64,000 nt of DNA from Algoriphagus sp. CAU 1675 (GTDB taxonomy: Bacteria > Bacteroidota > Bacteroidia > Cytophagales > Cyclobacteriaceae): positions 62,001-126,000 of the forward strand of contig NZ_JARHUI010000007.1 of the NCBI RefSeq assembly GCF_029222925.1, in the 5' to 3' direction. The translations under genes were made by a program, and so were the position numbers. The notes beneath the pieces were generated by a model. That model made no database searches and was not told the DNA's origin. It saw only the letters and a list, made by a program, of their open reading frames with translations. Position 1 is the stretch's first letter, and each line of letters begins with the position of its first letter. Shown here one piece after another: positions 42,079 through 51,795 of the stretch.

Positions 42079-43116
42079 ATGCAAAAACGAGCTTTTCTAA
42101 AATCCCTTGGCCTGATGGCTGGCACACTTCCTTTTTTGGCCTTTGATTCTGCCTCAGATGCAGGAAAAACACTCCTTCCCAACTCCGTAAAAAAAGGAGA
42201 CACTGTAGGATTAATCAGTCCTTCGGCAGCTACTGCTGACAGGATGCAGTTCACATTTGCCAAGGAAGCTTTGGAAGCGTTGGGTTTTAAAGTAAAGCTG
42301 GGTCAAAACCTCAAAAACCGAAGAGGGCATCTAGCAGGAACCGACCAAGAAAGAGCTGATGATTTGAATGCAATGTTCGCAGATTCAGAGGTTAAAGCTG
42401 TAATCTGTATACGCGGAGGTTCCGGAGCATCCAGAATACTTCCCCTGATTGATTACAAAACCATCCGAAAAAACCCGAAACCACTTTTGGGCTATTCGGA
42501 CATCACCGCGCTACATTGTGCCATCCAAGCCCAAACTGGCTTGATTTCTTTTCATGGACCAAATGGATCCGGAAGCTGGAACAGCTTCAATGTAGCCCAG
42601 TTTGAGCAGTTGTTTTTCGAAAAAACCAAGGTTCAATTTCAGAACGAGCAAGTCAAAGGAGATGATCTAGTTATCAAGTCCAACCGCATCCAAACCCTTA
42701 GGTCAGGGATTGCCGAAGGAAAAATTCTGGGAGGCAATCTCACAGTTTTGACAGCTTTAAGTGGAAGCCCTTATTATCCGGATTTCAAAGATTCTATTCT
42801 GTTTATCGAGGACATCGGAGAGGATCCCTACAGAATAGACCGAATGATGAGCACGCTCAAACTCAATGGTACCCTCGATAAAATCAATGGGTTCATTTTT
42901 GGGCAATGCTCGGACTGTGAACCCGGTGGAGGTTACGGATCTCTTACTGTGGATCAGGTTTTGGATGATTATGTATTGCCTTTGGGAATTCCAGCTTATA
43001 GTGGTGCCATGATCGGACATGTTCCAAAGCAATTTATTGTCCCTGTAGGGGCGAAAGTCCGAATGGACGCAGATGCTGGCACCTTTGACCTTTTAGAAAA
43101 CATCTTCCAGTCTTAA
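42079..43116 (+). CDS. LD-carboxypeptidase (S66)
   Basis: This 345-residue protein has an N-terminal export signal with a Lys-Arg pair (QKRAFLKSLGLMAG), then the S66 fold. KKGDTVGLISPSAA opens the domain. GYSDITALHCAI includes the Ser nucleophile, which follows ICIRGGSGASRILPL. FIEDIGEDPYRIDRM holds the catalytic Glu region, and the His is in SGAMIGHVPKQFIVP. The enzyme removes the terminal D-Ala of the tetrapeptide during muropeptide recycling. Unlike cytosolic LdcA it appears exported. The GDSL gene follows after 3 bases. Confidence 0.88.
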   Translation: MQKRAFLKSLGLMAGTLPFLAFDSASDAGKTLLPNSVKKGDTVGLISPSAATADRMQFTFAKEALEALGFKVKLGQNLKNRRGHLAGTDQERADDLNAMFADSEVKAVICIRGGSGASRILPLIDYKTIRKNPKPLLGYSDITALHCAIQAQTGLISFHGPNGSGSWNSFNVAQFEQLFFEKTKVQFQNEQVKGDDLVIKSNRIQTLRSGIAEGKILGGNLTVLTALSGSPYYPDFKDSILFIEDIGEDPYRIDRMMSTLKLNGTLDKINGFIFGQCSDCEPGGGYGSLTVDQVLDDYVLPLGIPAYSGAMIGHVPKQFIVPVGAKVRMDADAGTFDLLENIFQS

Positions 43117-43119
43117 GCT

Positions 43120-43836
43120 ATGCAAAACACTTGGTTGACATTACTATTCTTTTGCATTTTATTCTTTCAACGAGAAGAAAACAAAACCTCAGACACGAAC
43201 AGCCTTCCTATGACTGAAAAAACATTGAGCTATTTGGCACTTGGAGACAGCTACACCATTGGAGAGGGAGTAGCAGAGCCTGAGCGCTATCCCAATCAAT
43301 TGGTAAAGCGTCTTAACGAATCCGGCAAAGGCCAATGGGAAAATCCTCTGATCATAGCAAAGACAGGCTGGACGGTGGATGAGTTGGAAGAAGGCATCGC
43401 TAATTCCACTTTAATCAAAGCTCCTTATGATCTGGTGACCCTGTTGATTGGCGTCAACAACCAATACAGAGGCAGGGAGGTAGAGGTTTATAAAACCGAA
43501 TTTGAGCAAATGCTTTTGAAGGCCATCGGTTTTGCCGGAAATCTCCCGGATCACGTGGTGGTACTTTCCATTCCGGATTGGGGAATCACAGCTTTTGCCG
43601 AGGAAAAAGGTGTAGATCAGAATAAAGTGGCATTGGAAATCGATGCCTATAACCAGGCTAAAAAAGAGGTTTGTGATCAGTATGGAGTGTATTTCATAGA
43701 CATTACCCAAGAGTATAGAGCCATTGGAAATCAACCGGAAATGCTCGTAGAAGACCTGCTTCACCCAAGTGGAAAAATATATGCTCTTTGGGCAGAAAAA
43801 TTATTTGAAAAAGTGTCCAAAACCCAATTCAGATAA
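43120..43836 (+). CDS. GDSL/SGNH-family esterase
   Basis: This 238-residue hydrolase has an N-terminal hydrophobic stretch (WLTLLFFCILFF) for export. The SGNH blocks are Ser44 in LALGDSYTIGEG, the Asn block in LLIGVNNQYRG and Asp-His in EDLLHPSGKIY. Such enzymes deacylate lipids, sugars or peptidoglycan. Sitting 3 bases after an LD-carboxypeptidase gene, it may share a wall-recycling context, but no substrate can be read. Confidence 0.85.
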   Translation: MQNTWLTLLFFCILFFQREENKTSDTNSLPMTEKTLSYLALGDSYTIGEGVAEPERYPNQLVKRLNESGKGQWENPLIIAKTGWTVDELEEGIANSTLIKAPYDLVTLLIGVNNQYRGREVEVYKTEFEQMLLKAIGFAGNLPDHVVVLSIPDWGITAFAEEKGVDQNKVALEIDAYNQAKKEVCDQYGVYFIDITQEYRAIGNQPEMLVEDLLHPSGKIYALWAEKLFEKVSKTQFR

Positions 43837-43961
43837 ATCCACTTTCTGGTTTTTAAAAAGAGGAAATCTAAATCAGGGAATTTGAAAAAATAACCCTGCC
43901 AACATACCCGATAAAAGACAGCAAAGCGTTTATTTTACAAGCCATTGAACCAAAACAACCT

Positions 43962-44573
43962 ATGAAAATCATCTGCATCGGCCGAAATTATGCGGCTCAT
44001 ATCGAGGAACTGAAGAACGAAACTCCTGGCAATCCCGTGGTTTTCCTGAAACCTGATACCTCCCTTCTCAAAAACGGGGCAGCCTTTTATTATCCGGATT
44101 TCTCCCAAAACATCCACCACGAGGCTGAATTGGTTTTAAAGATTTCAAAAGAAGGCAAATACATTCAAAAGCAATATGCTCACCGGTACTTCGATGAGAT
44201 TGGATTGGGTATAGATTTCACTGCCCGTGATTTACAGGATCAGTGTAAGGCAAAAGGGCTTCCATGGGAAATTGCCAAAGCGTTTAATGGTTCGGCTCCA
44301 ATTGGAGACTTTTTACCAGTCACTGAATTCCCTGATTTCAAGGACATTGATTTCCATCTTACCATCAATGGGGAATTGCGCCAAAAAGGAAATACCAGCA
44401 TGATGCTTTTTGATTTTGGAACCATTTTGGAGTATGTCTCCCAGTTTTTCACTTTGAAAAAGGGAGATCTGATTTATACCGGAACCCCAGCTGGCGTCGG
44501 CCCTGTCAAGGTAGGAGATCGATTGGAAGGATTCATTGGCACCCAAAAAATGTTGGATTTTGAAGTTAAGTAA
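43962..44573 (+). CDS. Fumarylacetoacetate hydrolase family protein
   Basis: This 203-residue protein has the FAH/YcgM core with the metal ligands in NIHHEAELVLKI and GLGIDFTARDLQ, plus KAFNGSAPIGDFLP and DLIYTGTPAGVGPV. Relatives act as acylpyruvases, oxaloacetate decarboxylases or isomerases; the size fits the short acylpyruvase-like group. The 3' end overlaps the M23 gene by 14 bases, so those two are translationally linked although functionally unrelated. Confidence 0.88.
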   Translation: MKIICIGRNYAAHIEELKNETPGNPVVFLKPDTSLLKNGAAFYYPDFSQNIHHEAELVLKISKEGKYIQKQYAHRYFDEIGLGIDFTARDLQDQCKAKGLPWEIAKAFNGSAPIGDFLPVTEFPDFKDIDFHLTINGELRQKGNTSMMLFDFGTILEYVSQFFTLKKGDLIYTGTPAGVGPVKVGDRLEGFIGTQKMLDFEVK

Positions 44574-46440
44574 ACCAACTCTCTATTTATTTCTATTTCT
44601 TTTTAGCCTCAGCCAACCCCTTCTTTCCCAAGAGGTGATCCGGGATTATTTCCGTTCTCCCGTAAAACCAGGAGGAAGGAACTACCTATCGGGTAATTTC
44701 TCAGAACTCCGGCCTAATCACTTCCATACGGGACTGGATTATAAGTTTGGCGGTGTGGAAGGTGAGCCCATTTATGCCGCAGCAGACGGATGGATTCACC
44801 GAATCAAAATCTCATCCTTCGGATATGGAAATGTAATCTATATCAAGCATCCCACCGGACATATTACCCTTTATGGTCACCTGAGAAACTTCAACCCAAA
44901 GCTTCAGAAATACATGGTGGAGAAGATGTATGAAGCCAAGGCAAATGAACTGGAATACTATCCCGAACCGGGAGAAATTCCCATTAAAAAAGGAGAACGG
45001 ATAGCCGATGGCGGTAACACCGGAAATTCCGGAGGCCCCCACCTTCACTTCGAAATCAGGGACAGCTTGGACCGGGCCATGGACCCCTTGCTTTTTGGAT
45101 TTCCGGAAATTTTGGACAGAACCCCTCCCACTCCTCAAATTGTAGCGATTGTTCCTCTTGAAGTTGATTCTAGGGTAAACGGGAAATTTCAGCGTCTTGA
45201 AATCACTCCCCAGGCTGTTGGAAACAATTATAGACTACCTTCCACCATCAAAATCTCAGGAAAAGTTGGTCTTGAATTCAGAGGCTTTGACCAATTGGAT
45301 GGGGCAAGCAACAGAAATGGCTTTCCTTATTTCGAACTTAGGGAAGCAGACAGTTTGGTTTTATTCAACCTAAAAGTTGACAAGGTTGATTTCAACTACA
45401 CCCGGCAGTTTTTACTGCATACCCATCAAAACCGTTTCACCAAATTATACCATCAGGAAAACCTGAAATTCGAATACCTTCACCCCAATCTCCCGGAAAC
45501 AGGATATCTTGAGTTGGAGGCAGGCACAAAAAAGGAATACACCTTAGAGCTTTCGGATGCCTATGGAAACAGAAGAAGAATCCTCTTTTCCTTGGAGGGG
45601 GAAGAATTGAACCATCAGGTGGCTGATGGCCCCGCTCCTACCAGAGCCCAGGTAGAATACATAGGTAAAATTCTGAAAATCAAGGCCCCAAATTCTCATT
45701 TGGGGGGATTGGCTAGATTCTATGTAGGTGCGAATTCCTATGAAATGCTACCCGCCTATCAGGATGCCCAAAGTAGAACCTATTTGTGGGATATGCGATT
45801 TGGCATCCCTGAGGAAGTAGACATTTGCTCCGAATTGGTCAACCCAAAAGTCAATGCATTTATCCCTGTTGGATGGGATCAACTTTATGCAGAAAAAGGA
45901 GTACAGATAAGATTTGAAGAATCAACACTTCTCGATCCATTGTATCTGAGAGTAGAGGAGACTGGCAGTAGCAGCAATCCCCGTCTCAATCTCAATGATC
46001 CCAATGAATACCTATTCAGCTCCATGGAAGTTTTATGGGACGTATCCGGATATACTGGCAACCGACAGAAAACCCATGTTTATCAACTGGGAAACCGGGA
46101 ACGGAAGTCCTTTGTGGGAGGAATTTGGGAAGATGGATCTATCCGTTTTAAAACCAGAAATTTTGGTACTTTTGTGCTCGCCGAAGATGCAGTCAAACCC
46201 ACTGTCACTCCGGTGAGAATCAATTCCTCAGAAATCCGATTTACCATCCGAGACAATCTCTCTGGTATTCAGAGTTTTGAGGCCATGATTGACGGAAAAT
46301 GGGTCCTCATGCGCTATGAACACAAGAGGGCTTTGATCTGGTCAGAGAAATTGGATGAACAACCATTTAAAGGACCGGTTATACTTAAAGTAACCGATCT
46401 TGCCGGAAATGTGACCGAGTGGAAAGGTACTATAGGTTAA
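44560..46440 (+). CDS. M23 peptidase with C-terminal beta domains
   Basis: This 626-residue exported protein has a signal peptide ending QPLLSQ and an M23/LytM domain (about 25-185) with zinc ligands in NHFHTGLDYKFGG and HLHFEIRDSLDRAMDP. The remaining 430 residues are beta-rich with Ig-like strands and no further catalytic motif. It would cleave peptidoglycan cross-bridges or activate amidases. No ATG fits; the TTG at 44560 gives a good signal peptide and overlaps the FAH stop. A TTG 24 bases upstream is less likely. Confidence 0.82.
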   Translation: MKLSKPTLYLFLFLFSLSQPLLSQEVIRDYFRSPVKPGGRNYLSGNFSELRPNHFHTGLDYKFGGVEGEPIYAAADGWIHRIKISSFGYGNVIYIKHPTGHITLYGHLRNFNPKLQKYMVEKMYEAKANELEYYPEPGEIPIKKGERIADGGNTGNSGGPHLHFEIRDSLDRAMDPLLFGFPEILDRTPPTPQIVAIVPLEVDSRVNGKFQRLEITPQAVGNNYRLPSTIKISGKVGLEFRGFDQLDGASNRNGFPYFELREADSLVLFNLKVDKVDFNYTRQFLLHTHQNRFTKLYHQENLKFEYLHPNLPETGYLELEAGTKKEYTLELSDAYGNRRRILFSLEGEELNHQVADGPAPTRAQVEYIGKILKIKAPNSHLGGLARFYVGANSYEMLPAYQDAQSRTYLWDMRFGIPEEVDICSELVNPKVNAFIPVGWDQLYAEKGVQIRFEESTLLDPLYLRVEETGSSSNPRLNLNDPNEYLFSSMEVLWDVSGYTGNRQKTHVYQLGNRERKSFVGGIWEDGSIRFKTRNFGTFVLAEDAVKPTVTPVRINSSEIRFTIRDNLSGIQSFEAMIDGKWVLMRYEHKRALIWSEKLDEQPFKGPVILKVTDLAGNVTEWKGTIG

Positions 46441-46466
46441 ATTTGTTCCATTCAAACCATTAAAAA

Positions 46467-46916
46467 ATGACACTAGAAGTAGGCCAAAAGGCGCCAGATT
46501 TCGAAGCAAAAAATGAAAAAGGAGAACTCATCAAACTCTCAGATTACAGAGGGAAAAAGGTGATCCTTTACTTTTATCCTAAAGATTCCACACCGGGTTG
46601 TACGGCACAGGCCTGTAACCTGAGGGATAATTACGATGCCCTGCAAAAAGCAGGATATGTGGTACTCGGAATAAGTTCAGATTCCGAAAAATCCCACCAG
46701 AAGTTTATAGATAAACAAGCTCTTCCCTTTTCTCTTATCGCAGACACAGATCTGAAGGTTCATGAAGCCTACGGAACCTGGGTAGAAAAATCCATGTATG
46801 GAAGAAAATACATGGGTACTGCCAGGACCACTTTCGTAATCGATGAGGAGGGAACTATCGAAGAGATCATCGATAAGGTGAAAACCAAAGAACACACAGC
46901 ACAAATTCTCAAATAA
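46467..46916 (+). CDS. bcp: Thioredoxin-dependent peroxiredoxin (Bcp/PrxQ)
   Basis: This 149-residue thiol peroxidase detoxifies peroxides. The peroxidatic Cys lies in FYPKDSTPGCTAQACNLRD with the resolving Cys five residues later, the PrxQ spacing. KVILYFYP and ARTTFVIDEEG are also typical. It sits 26 bases after the M23 gene and 10 bases before the transketolase N-terminal gene, so it may be co-transcribed with the latter. Confidence 0.93.
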   Translation: MTLEVGQKAPDFEAKNEKGELIKLSDYRGKKVILYFYPKDSTPGCTAQACNLRDNYDALQKAGYVVLGISSDSEKSHQKFIDKQALPFSLIADTDLKVHEAYGTWVEKSMYGRKYMGTARTTFVIDEEGTIEEIIDKVKTKEHTAQILK

Positions 46917-46926
46917 ATCCTCCGTA

Positions 46927-47778
46927 ATGGAAAAAAAATCAATCGAACAACTCGAATCTATCTGTTCTCAGGTACGCAGAGACATCCTAAGGATGGTTCA
47001 TGCGGTCAATTCAGGCCACCCTGGAGCTTCATTGGGTTGTACAGAGTTTTTCGTAGCCCTGTACTTCGACCAGATGAATCATAATCCAAAGTTCAACATG
47101 GAAGGGAAAGGTGAAGACCTGTTTTTTCTTTCCAATGGACACATCTCCCCTGTTTGGTATTCGGTTCTTGCCAGATCCGGATATTTCCCAGTGGAAGAAC
47201 TGAAAACCTTCAGAAAGTTGAATTCAAGATTGCAGGGACATCCGGCTACTGAAGAGCATCTTCCGGGTATCCGAGTTGCTTCCGGTTCTTTGGGCCAGGG
47301 CCTATCCGTGGCAACTGGTGCAGCTCAGGTGAAAAAACTGGAAAAAGACGATTCTACCGTATATGTTTTGATGGGTGACGGTGAAGTTCAGGAAGGACAA
47401 GTATGGGAGGCAGCTATGTACGCTGCCCACTATGGTGTGGACAACCTGATCGCAACGATTGATTATAACGGTCAGCAGATCGACGGACCAACTCGGGAAG
47501 TGATGGATCTGAAAGACCTCAAAGCCAAATGGGAAGCATTTGGTTGGGAAGTAATGGAAACCCGTCAGGGAAATGACATGAAGGCTGTCCTGGCCGGATT
47601 GGAAAAAGCCAAAGAACTGAGCCGCAAAGGCAAACCTGTTCTCAACTTGCTGTACTCTGACATGGGTTATGGGGTGGACTTTATGGTAGGTTCACATAAA
47701 TGGCACGGGGTAGCTCCTAACGATGAGCAACTTGCCAGTGCCCTTGGCCAATTACCGGAAACCTTGGGCGATTATTAA
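46927..47778 (+). CDS. Transketolase, N-terminal subunit
   Basis: This 283-residue protein carries the thiamine-binding half of a split transketolase. Seen are VNSGHPGASLGCTE, FLSNGHISPVWY, RVASGSLGQGLSVATGAA and the TPP motif MGDGEVQEGQVWEA. It works with the product of the next gene in the pentose phosphate pathway, moving two-carbon units. Classic transketolase is one chain of about 660 residues; the two-gene form is common in Archaea and in some Bacteroidota. Confidence 0.92.
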   Translation: MEKKSIEQLESICSQVRRDILRMVHAVNSGHPGASLGCTEFFVALYFDQMNHNPKFNMEGKGEDLFFLSNGHISPVWYSVLARSGYFPVEELKTFRKLNSRLQGHPATEEHLPGIRVASGSLGQGLSVATGAAQVKKLEKDDSTVYVLMGDGEVQEGQVWEAAMYAAHYGVDNLIATIDYNGQQIDGPTREVMDLKDLKAKWEAFGWEVMETRQGNDMKAVLAGLEKAKELSRKGKPVLNLLYSDMGYGVDFMVGSHKWHGVAPNDEQLASALGQLPETLGDY

Positions 47779-47802
47779 TCCACCTTCCTAATCAAAATTA
47801 AG

Positions 47803-48765
47803 ATGAGCTTAGATTTAAAATTTACTTATTCAGAAAAGAAAGATACCCGCTCCGGATTTGGAGATGGATTGTTGGAAGCAGGCCGAAAAAACCCTGAGGT
47901 AGTAGCCCTTTGTGCAGACTTGATCGGTTCCCTTAAAATGGGAGCTTTCCAAAAGGAATTCCCTGAGAGATTTTTCCAAACCGGAATTGCTGAAGCCAAT
48001 ATGATCGGTTTGGCAGCAGGCATGGCCACTGCCGGAAAAATCCCTTTCACCGGTACTTTCGCTAATTTCTCCACAGGCCGGGTATATGACCAAATCCGTC
48101 AATCCGTAGCCTATTCGGAGAAAAACGTGAAAATCGCTGCCTCTCATGCAGGCTTGACTCTTGGAGAAGACGGTGCTACCCACCAGATTCTGGAAGATGT
48201 GGGAATGATGAAAATGCTTCCGAACATGACTGTGATCAATCCTTGTGACTACAACCAAACCAAGGCTGCTACCTTGGCAGTAGTAGATCATGAAGGACCG
48301 GTTTACCTTCGTTTTGGACGTCCAAGCTGGCCTATCTTCACTCCGGCTGATCAAAAGTTTGAAATCGGAAAAGCCTGGAAAATGATTGATGGAAAAGATG
48401 TGACCATCTTTGCTACCGGTCATTTGGTATGGGAAGCAGTAGTTGCTGAAGCTGTATTGAGAGCTGAAGGCATCTCTGCAGAAGTCATCAACATCCACAC
48501 CATTAAGCCTTTGGATGAAGAGGCAATTCTTGAATCCGTAAAGAAAACAGGTTGTGCAGTTTCTGCCGAAGAACACCAGATCAACGGTGGTTTGGGTGAT
48601 AGCATTGCCCAGACTTTGATCCGTCACAACCCGGCTCCTTTGGAGTATGTAGGCGTAAATGACAGCTTCGGAGAATCCGGAACTCCTACTCAACTGATGG
48701 AAAAGTATGGCTTGAATGCTGTAAGCATAGTAAAAGCAGCTAAAAGAGCCTTGGAAAGAAAATAA
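47803..48765 (+). CDS. Transketolase, C-terminal subunit
   Basis: This 320-residue partner of the upstream gene has the pyrimidine-binding and C-terminal domains: DLIGSLKMGAFQ, GIAEANMIGLAAGMATAGK, SHAGLTLGEDGATHQ with a catalytic His, and YLRFGRPSWPI. Both genes are needed for one active site. It follows the N-terminal gene after 24 bases and is closed by a terminator. Confidence 0.92.
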   Translation: MSLDLKFTYSEKKDTRSGFGDGLLEAGRKNPEVVALCADLIGSLKMGAFQKEFPERFFQTGIAEANMIGLAAGMATAGKIPFTGTFANFSTGRVYDQIRQSVAYSEKNVKIAASHAGLTLGEDGATHQILEDVGMMKMLPNMTVINPCDYNQTKAATLAVVDHEGPVYLRFGRPSWPIFTPADQKFEIGKAWKMIDGKDVTIFATGHLVWEAVVAEAVLRAEGISAEVINIHTIKPLDEEAILESVKKTGCAVSAEEHQINGGLGDSIAQTLIRHNPAPLEYVGVNDSFGESGTPTQLMEKYGLNAVSIVKAAKRALERK

Positions 48766-48785
48766 ATCCAATTTCAATTGGTCTC

Positions 48786-48819
48786 AAAAAACCACAAATC
48801 GAAAGGTTTGTGGTTTTTT
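48786..48819 (+). terminator. Terminator after the transketolase genes
   Basis: AAAAAACCACAAA pairs with TTTGTGGTTTTTT over an 8-base loop. Confidence 0.88.
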
Positions 48820-48844
48820 TGTTTCCCCTCCTTAATTTCCCCAA

Positions 48845-49384
48845 ATGATTTCCATCCAAAAAAACATTACCCTCATTCCTATCAAAGCTGAAGACCAAAC
48901 TCAGCTATTCGAACTCATGGATGAGGTTTATAAAACAGCTTATAGCCATTTCTGGAAAGACGGAGGAAATTGGTACATCGATCTGATTTACAGTAAAAAG
49001 AACCTTGAAAAGGAATTAAGCAGGGAGTCCAGTCATTATTTTTTCGTGGAGTTTGATCAGGAAAAAATCGGGATTCTTAAATACGATTTCCCTTTTTCCC
49101 CAAAACAAATTGAGATCCCAAATTCAATGAAGCTGCATAGGCTATACCTGCATCCAAAGGTCCATGGAAAAGGCATTGCTCAAGCCTTGATGCAACATAT
49201 AGAAGAAGTCGCCATGGAAAATAAATTGGATTATATCTGGTTGGAAGCCATGGAATCCCAACCCCAGGCCAGACGATTTTATGAAAAATCGGGCTATGCT
49301 CACTGCCTTACATATACCCTGGATTTTGAACAGTTACTTCCGGAATATCGAGGGATTCAAATTCTAAAAAAGAACCTAAGCTGA
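48845..49384 (+). CDS. GNAT-family N-acetyltransferase
   Basis: This 179-residue protein has the GNAT fold. The acetyl-CoA loop is in LYLHPKVHGKGIAQALM and the late motif is WLEAMESQPQARRFYEKSGY. The substrate is unknown. It starts 26 bases after the transketolase terminator and has no operon partner in the same unit; the next gene begins 46 bases later. Confidence 0.85.
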   Translation: MISIQKNITLIPIKAEDQTQLFELMDEVYKTAYSHFWKDGGNWYIDLIYSKKNLEKELSRESSHYFFVEFDQEKIGILKYDFPFSPKQIEIPNSMKLHRLYLHPKVHGKGIAQALMQHIEEVAMENKLDYIWLEAMESQPQARRFYEKSGYAHCLTYTLDFEQLLPEYRGIQILKKNLS

Positions 49385-49430
49385 CTTTACGCCCTAAATT
49401 TTTTAACTTAGTAGAGCACTTTTAGCTCTA

Positions 49431-50996
49431 ATGGAAATGTCTCGATATAGAATTTTTGTTCTTTTTTTTGGAATAGCCTTGGCTTTGGCTACCTGCACCA
49501 CACAAATCAATTTTCTGGGGACTCCACCTATTTCCAAGGAATCCGCCCCTTCCTCCAATACTTCAATTAAGTCTGGGAAGGAATTAGTCGGGGTGTATTT
49601 TATGCCTTCCTGGAATACATCCGGAAATCCAAAAATTGATAAGGACAGTTTTTGGTCATGCCTTAGTGGAAGAGATGATTGTGCATTTTTAAAGGACACC
49701 GGGGCCTGGGGACCTAAAGGAAGGATCTATAACTCAAGGTACCCCTATGAAGGTCCATTTCTGGAAAGAAAACCAATCTCCGAACTCAAAGGATTTTACA
49801 AGCGGGATGATCCTGAAGTAGCTAAAAAACAACTTCAGTACATGAAGCAGTATGGGATTGATTTTTTTGCCTACAATTGGTTTTACGGAAGACACTATTA
49901 TTATCACCGTTATTTTGGTCCCCAGTCCAAAATCTATTATCCCGAAGGCTGGAGAATAGACGGTAACAGAGATGGAAGAGTAGCTGTGCCTGGCTTACCG
50001 GAATGGGATGAGCAATTGAATGTATTGCTGAATGAAAACTCCAAGCTTCCCGAAAAGGAACAAATGAAATGGGCCATCAATTGGTGTGATGATTCCCATG
50101 AACGCTGGATGCATTGGTTGGCAATAGGTTCCCCGGATGAATTGGCAAGAAAGGCGAACTATCCGGGAGAAAGTCCAAATAAGGAACTCTATCTCCAGGT
50201 TCACGAAAAAATCACCCGGCATTGGACCGATAATTACTTCAAGAGAAAGGACTACTTGAAAGATTCATTGGGCAGACCAATAGTATACTTCTACTTTCCC
50301 CAAGACACCGAATCAAGGGCAGCATTTTATGGAATAAGCATGAAGAGCTTGTTGGATCTCTCTCAAAAGATTGCAAAACAACAGGGGCTTCCGGGGATCA
50401 AATTCATAGCGGTCACCGCCGGCCCCATGCTGGAAAGAGAGAGAATGTATGGACTTCCCACCCTTTGGCAAGCCAACAATCCGAAAAGACCCTGGGAAGG
50501 AGGACAGTATAAAAACAGACTCCTATTACAGGAATACGTCCCCAGACTGAAAGGAATGGGATTTGAAGGCATGACAGGCTATGTGTATCATAATTTTTTC
50601 GAACAGTACAACCACTCCTATGCTGATATGCGCAAAACCTACCGAGGTCATTGGGAAAAATGGAGCGAGCAATTCAAAGGAGACCCTGATTTTGAATACC
50701 AGGTTCCAGTGGCTATGGGTTGGGATATGCGCCCGATGGGAGGCACCTGGCCCCAAGCAAGCGGCTTCCCATCCGAACCTTCCAAAGATCAGGTGCACAG
50801 CACCAAAGAGACCTTTAAGGCGAATTTAAAAGATGCTAGACAGGTTTCTCAGAAATACCGGTCAACCAATGGAAACACTGTGATGATTTGCTGTTGGAAT
50901 GAATATTTGGAAGGCAATTATATTGAGCCAACACAGGGTCATAGATTCAACTACCTGGAAGCTATTTGGGAGGTGTTTGGGGAAAACCAGCCTTAA
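49431..50996 (+). CDS. GH99/WbsX-like lipoprotein
   Basis: This 521-residue protein starts with a lipoprotein signal ending ALATC. The body resembles the GH99-like/WbsX domain: LVGVYFMPSWNTSGN at the start, YGIDFFAYNWFYG in the early barrel, MKWAINWCDDSHERW in the middle and MICCWNEYLEGNYIEP near the end, which carries the Trp-Asn-Glu segment. WbsX-type domains occur in polysaccharide synthesis loci and GH99 acts on alpha-mannans; this protein has no nearby PUL genes, so its glycan is unknown. Start is the ATG at 49431 or, two codons later, 49437. Confidence 0.72.
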   Translation: MEMSRYRIFVLFFGIALALATCTTQINFLGTPPISKESAPSSNTSIKSGKELVGVYFMPSWNTSGNPKIDKDSFWSCLSGRDDCAFLKDTGAWGPKGRIYNSRYPYEGPFLERKPISELKGFYKRDDPEVAKKQLQYMKQYGIDFFAYNWFYGRHYYYHRYFGPQSKIYYPEGWRIDGNRDGRVAVPGLPEWDEQLNVLLNENSKLPEKEQMKWAINWCDDSHERWMHWLAIGSPDELARKANYPGESPNKELYLQVHEKITRHWTDNYFKRKDYLKDSLGRPIVYFYFPQDTESRAAFYGISMKSLLDLSQKIAKQQGLPGIKFIAVTAGPMLERERMYGLPTLWQANNPKRPWEGGQYKNRLLLQEYVPRLKGMGFEGMTGYVYHNFFEQYNHSYADMRKTYRGHWEKWSEQFKGDPDFEYQVPVAMGWDMRPMGGTWPQASGFPSEPSKDQVHSTKETFKANLKDARQVSQKYRSTNGNTVMICCWNEYLEGNYIEPTQGHRFNYLEAIWEVFGENQP

Positions 50997-51027
50997 TTTT
51001 CCATACTTCAAAAATGTCAGCGTAAAC

Positions 51028-51795
51028 TCAGAACTTCTCCTCTATTCCTAAACCAAATAAGGCGAAATCATACTTTACCGGGTCCGCTGAATCAAACTCC
51101 CGCAGTCTTTCTGTCAATTCCACAGCAGTCAACCAATCTGTCTGTTTTCTGGTAATCAGGCCCAATTTTCTCCCAACCCGGTCCACATGCAGATCACAGG
51201 GGCAAATGAGCTGGGATGGGGATATCTTTTTCCAAATCCCAAAATCCACACCTTTATCGTCCTGCCTTACCATCCAGCGGAGATACATATTGATTCGCTT
51301 GCAGGCAGCTTTTCGGGCAGGGGTTGCAATATGCTTTTTGGTACGGGCCGGGGCATCGGGAAGAGAAAAGAAATATTCATGGAACCTTGACAATATACCC
51401 TCCATTGCTTCAGGCCCTCCTGTTTGGCCTATCAGGAAGGCTTCCTCTAAGGATTCCTGTTGCCTGTAAAACCATGTCAGAAAGTGAATAAAATAAAGTG
51501 TATCCACATCATTGAAGGTTCTGTGCTTAAAATTCAAGAAGGGAGCAAGGTCTTTTTCCTCATGATGCATCAAAAATTCATAGGGAGCATTGTCCATCAT
51601 CTGAAATAACTCCTTGCATTTATTGATGATGGTTTTTCTCTGCCCCCAAGCAAGAATTGCCGCAAAAAATCCCGAAATCTCTATATCCTGTTTGAGGGAA
51701 TAATTATGGGGAATGGACACCGGGTCATTGGAGATGAAATCCGGCTGGTTGTACTGCTCTACTTTTTCGTCAAGAAAATCCTTCAAGCCCTGCAT
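51028..51795 (-). CDS. TIGR02757 family protein
   Basis: This 255-residue protein fits the TIGR02757/DUF2400 family: IEISGFFAAILAWGQRKTII, HRTFNDVDTLYFIHFLTWFY, KRINMYLRWMVR and the end ICPCDLHVDRVGRKLGL, which has an HhH-like feel. It is mostly helical and likely cytosolic. Function is unknown; a link to DNA repair glycosylases is suggested only by the fold-like segments. Its ATG shares one base with the upstream gene stop (TAATG). Confidence 0.8.
   Translation of the reverse strand: MQGLKDFLDEKVEQYNQPDFISNDPVSIPHNYSLKQDIEISGFFAAILAWGQRKTIINKCKELFQMMDNAPYEFLMHHEEKDLAPFLNFKHRTFNDVDTLYFIHFLTWFYRQQESLEEAFLIGQTGGPEAMEGILSRFHEYFFSLPDAPARTKKHIATPARKAACKRINMYLRWMVRQDDKGVDFGIWKKISPSQLICPCDLHVDRVGRKLGLITRKQTDWLTAVELTERLREFDSADPVKYDFALFGLGIEEKF

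Noticed and set aside
47830..48777. A 315-codon open frame on the minus strand opposite the transketolase C-terminal gene
   Set aside because: It lies wholly antisense to a strongly conserved gene, its translation is Phe/Ser/Cys-rich without motifs, and it has no sensible start context.
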